A DNA stretch of 5,545 nucleotides from Betaproteobacteria bacterium (lineage in GTDB: Bacteria; Pseudomonadota; Gammaproteobacteria; Burkholderiales; Burkholderiaceae_C), in the NCBI GenBank assembly GCA_005884255.1, contig VBDL01000316.1:1-5545 (forward strand), given 5' to 3'. Made by a program: the position numbers and the translations under genes. The notes below the pieces were generated by a model, which was not told the origin of the DNA, made no database searches, and was given only the letters and a program-made list of their open reading frames with translations. Below are positions 4,869 to 5,545 of this stretch, piece by piece. Within the stretch, counting starts at the first letter, position 1, and the number at the start of each line of letters is the position of its first letter.

Positions 4869-5545
4869 ATGCATTCCCACGATCACGGCCTCGCGCATGA
4901 CCTGCAAACCATCGAACGCCGCCGCGCGCTGCTGTGGCTGGCCGGCGCCGGTGCCGTGTCGCTGCTCGGTTGCGGCGGCGGTGACGACAAGAGCACGAGC
5001 AGCACGTCGAGCTCGGGCAGCAGTTCGTCTGGCTCCACGGGCTCCAGCAGCAGTGGAAGCACCAGCAGCTGCGCGGTCATTCCGGAAGAGACCGCGGGGC
5101 CCTATCCCGGTGATGGCTCGAACCAGTCCTCGGGCAGCACGTCCAACGTTCTCGCGCTCAGCGGCATCGTGCGCAGCGACATCCGCACCAGCGTCGGCGA
5201 CGCCTCCGGCACCGCGGCCGGCGTGCCGATGACGATCACGCTGACGCTGGTGAACGCGAGCAGCAGTTGCGCGAGCCTCGCAGGCTATGCGATCTACCTC
5301 TGGCACTGCAACCGCGATGGCAAGTACTCGCTGTACTCCAGCGGCATCACCGGCGAGAACTACCTGCGCGGCGTCCAGGTGACCGACAGCAACGGCCAGG
5401 TGACCTTCACGACCATCTTCCCGGCCTGCTACTCGGGCCGCTGGCCGCACATCCACTTCGAGGTTTATCCGAGCCTGGCGCAGGCCACGGGCTATGCGAA
5501 CAAGGTGAAGACCTCGCAGATGGCGATGCCGGCCGATGTGTGCAG
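4869..5545 (+). CDS. Exported lipoprotein-type intradiol ring-cleavage dioxygenase (partial, 3' end beyond window)
   Basis: The first 225 residues are visible and there is no stop before the window ends. The start is fixed by an in-frame TAG at 4833-4835; ATG 4869 is the first start codon after it, with only a poor ribosome site. The N-terminus is a signal sequence: Arg17-Arg19 (ERRRALLWLAGAGAVSL, Tat-like), a hydrophobic core, and a lipobox LLGC with Cys35 for lipidation. A linker rich in Ser, Gly and Thr (residues 42-67) follows, then ETAGPYPGDGS and the intradiol domain. The Fe(III) ligands expected from catechol 1,2-dioxygenase are visible: Tyr153 (DGKYS), Tyr188 (ACYSGR), His194 and His196 (WPHIHFEV). 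YLRGVQVTDSNGQVTFTTIFP is typical of the secreted branch. Family members cleave catechol-type rings between the hydroxyls to cis,cis-muconate-type acids; the substrate of this envelope version is unknown. It is divergent from the flavoprotein gene. Confidence 0.88.
   Translation, partial: MHSHDHGLAHDLQTIERRRALLWLAGAGAVSLLGCGGGDDKSTSSTSSSGSSSSGSTGSSSSGSTSSCAVIPEETAGPYPGDGSNQSSGSTSNVLALSGIVRSDIRTSVGDASGTAAGVPMTITLTLVNASSSCASLAGYAIYLWHCNRDGKYSLYSSGITGENYLRGVQVTDSNGQVTFTTIFPACYSGRWPHIHFEVYPSLAQATGYANKVKTSQMAMPADVC
4992..5069 (+). repeat. Low-complexity Ser/Gly/Thr linker-coding tract
   Basis: This stretch is rich in AGC/TCG/GGC/ACG codons and encodes 26 residues that are almost only Ser, Gly and Thr, just after the lipobox of the intradiol dioxygenase. 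It is imperfectly repetitive and uses mixed serine codons, so it is not a clean tandem repeat. Such linkers typically separate a membrane-anchored lipid from a folded domain. Repeated AGC-type triplets could make the length variable between strains. Confidence 0.7.

Noticed and set aside
3958..5232. 424-codon open frame on the + strand opposite the flavoprotein
   Set aside because: The translation is low-complexity Arg/Ala/His-rich and crosses the flavoprotein gene, the divergent intergenic region and the start of the intradiol dioxygenase in the wrong frame.
4788..5456. 222-codon open frame on the - strand opposite the intradiol dioxygenase
   Set aside because: No recognisable domain; the + strand frame there has a signal peptide, lipobox and all intradiol iron ligands.
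1..5545. CRISPR arrays, tRNA or rRNA genes, insertion sequences
   Set aside because: Reading through the window I saw no regularly spaced repeats, tRNA-like cloverleaf motifs, rRNA signatures or transposase-like proteins.

Overview
The window is very GC-rich, densely packed bacterial chromosome. Its codon usage and gene families point to a beta-proteobacterium, probably of the order Burkholderiales. This is an inference from composition and protein style; no rRNA or other marker gene is present.

Left part (1-2926, all + strand) is the middle or end of an aromatic-ring meta-cleavage operon. It holds the C-terminal end of a semialdehyde dehydrogenase (HpaE-like), a complete class III extradiol dioxygenase (HpaD-like, homoprotocatechuate type), a fumarylacetoacetate hydrolase (FAH)-fold gene, and a 2-dehydropantoate 2-reductase (PanE/ApbA) family gene. 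Spacing is 3 nt, then two 4-nt ATGA overlaps, so the genes look co-transcribed and translationally coupled. Together the first three would cleave a catechol such as 3,4-dihydroxyphenylacetate, oxidise the semialdehyde and process the resulting diacid. The FAH gene is broken: near 1602 the reading frame changes and about 9-12 family residues are missing, which suggests an out-of-frame deletion of roughly 25-34 nt rather than a one-base error.

Middle part (2941-3635, + strand) is a compact VapBC type II toxin-antitoxin module. A relatively AT-rich leader carries a perfect 11-bp inverted repeat whose right arm runs into the vapB start codon, a likely autoregulatory operator. vapB and vapC overlap by 4 nt (GTGA).

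Right part (3616-5545) has two divergent genes sharing a 140-bp intergenic region. On the - strand is an FAD-dependent oxidoreductase of the L-2-hydroxyglutarate dehydrogenase/oxidase (DAO) family, whose 3' end overlaps the 3' end of vapC by 20 bp. On the + strand, running off the window, is an exported lipoprotein-type intradiol ring-cleavage dioxygenase with a Ser/Gly/Thr-rich linker; all four expected iron ligands are visible.

The best leads are the lesion in the FAH gene, the repeat architecture of the vapBC operator, and the lipoprotein intradiol dioxygenase. I see no convincing wholly new system.
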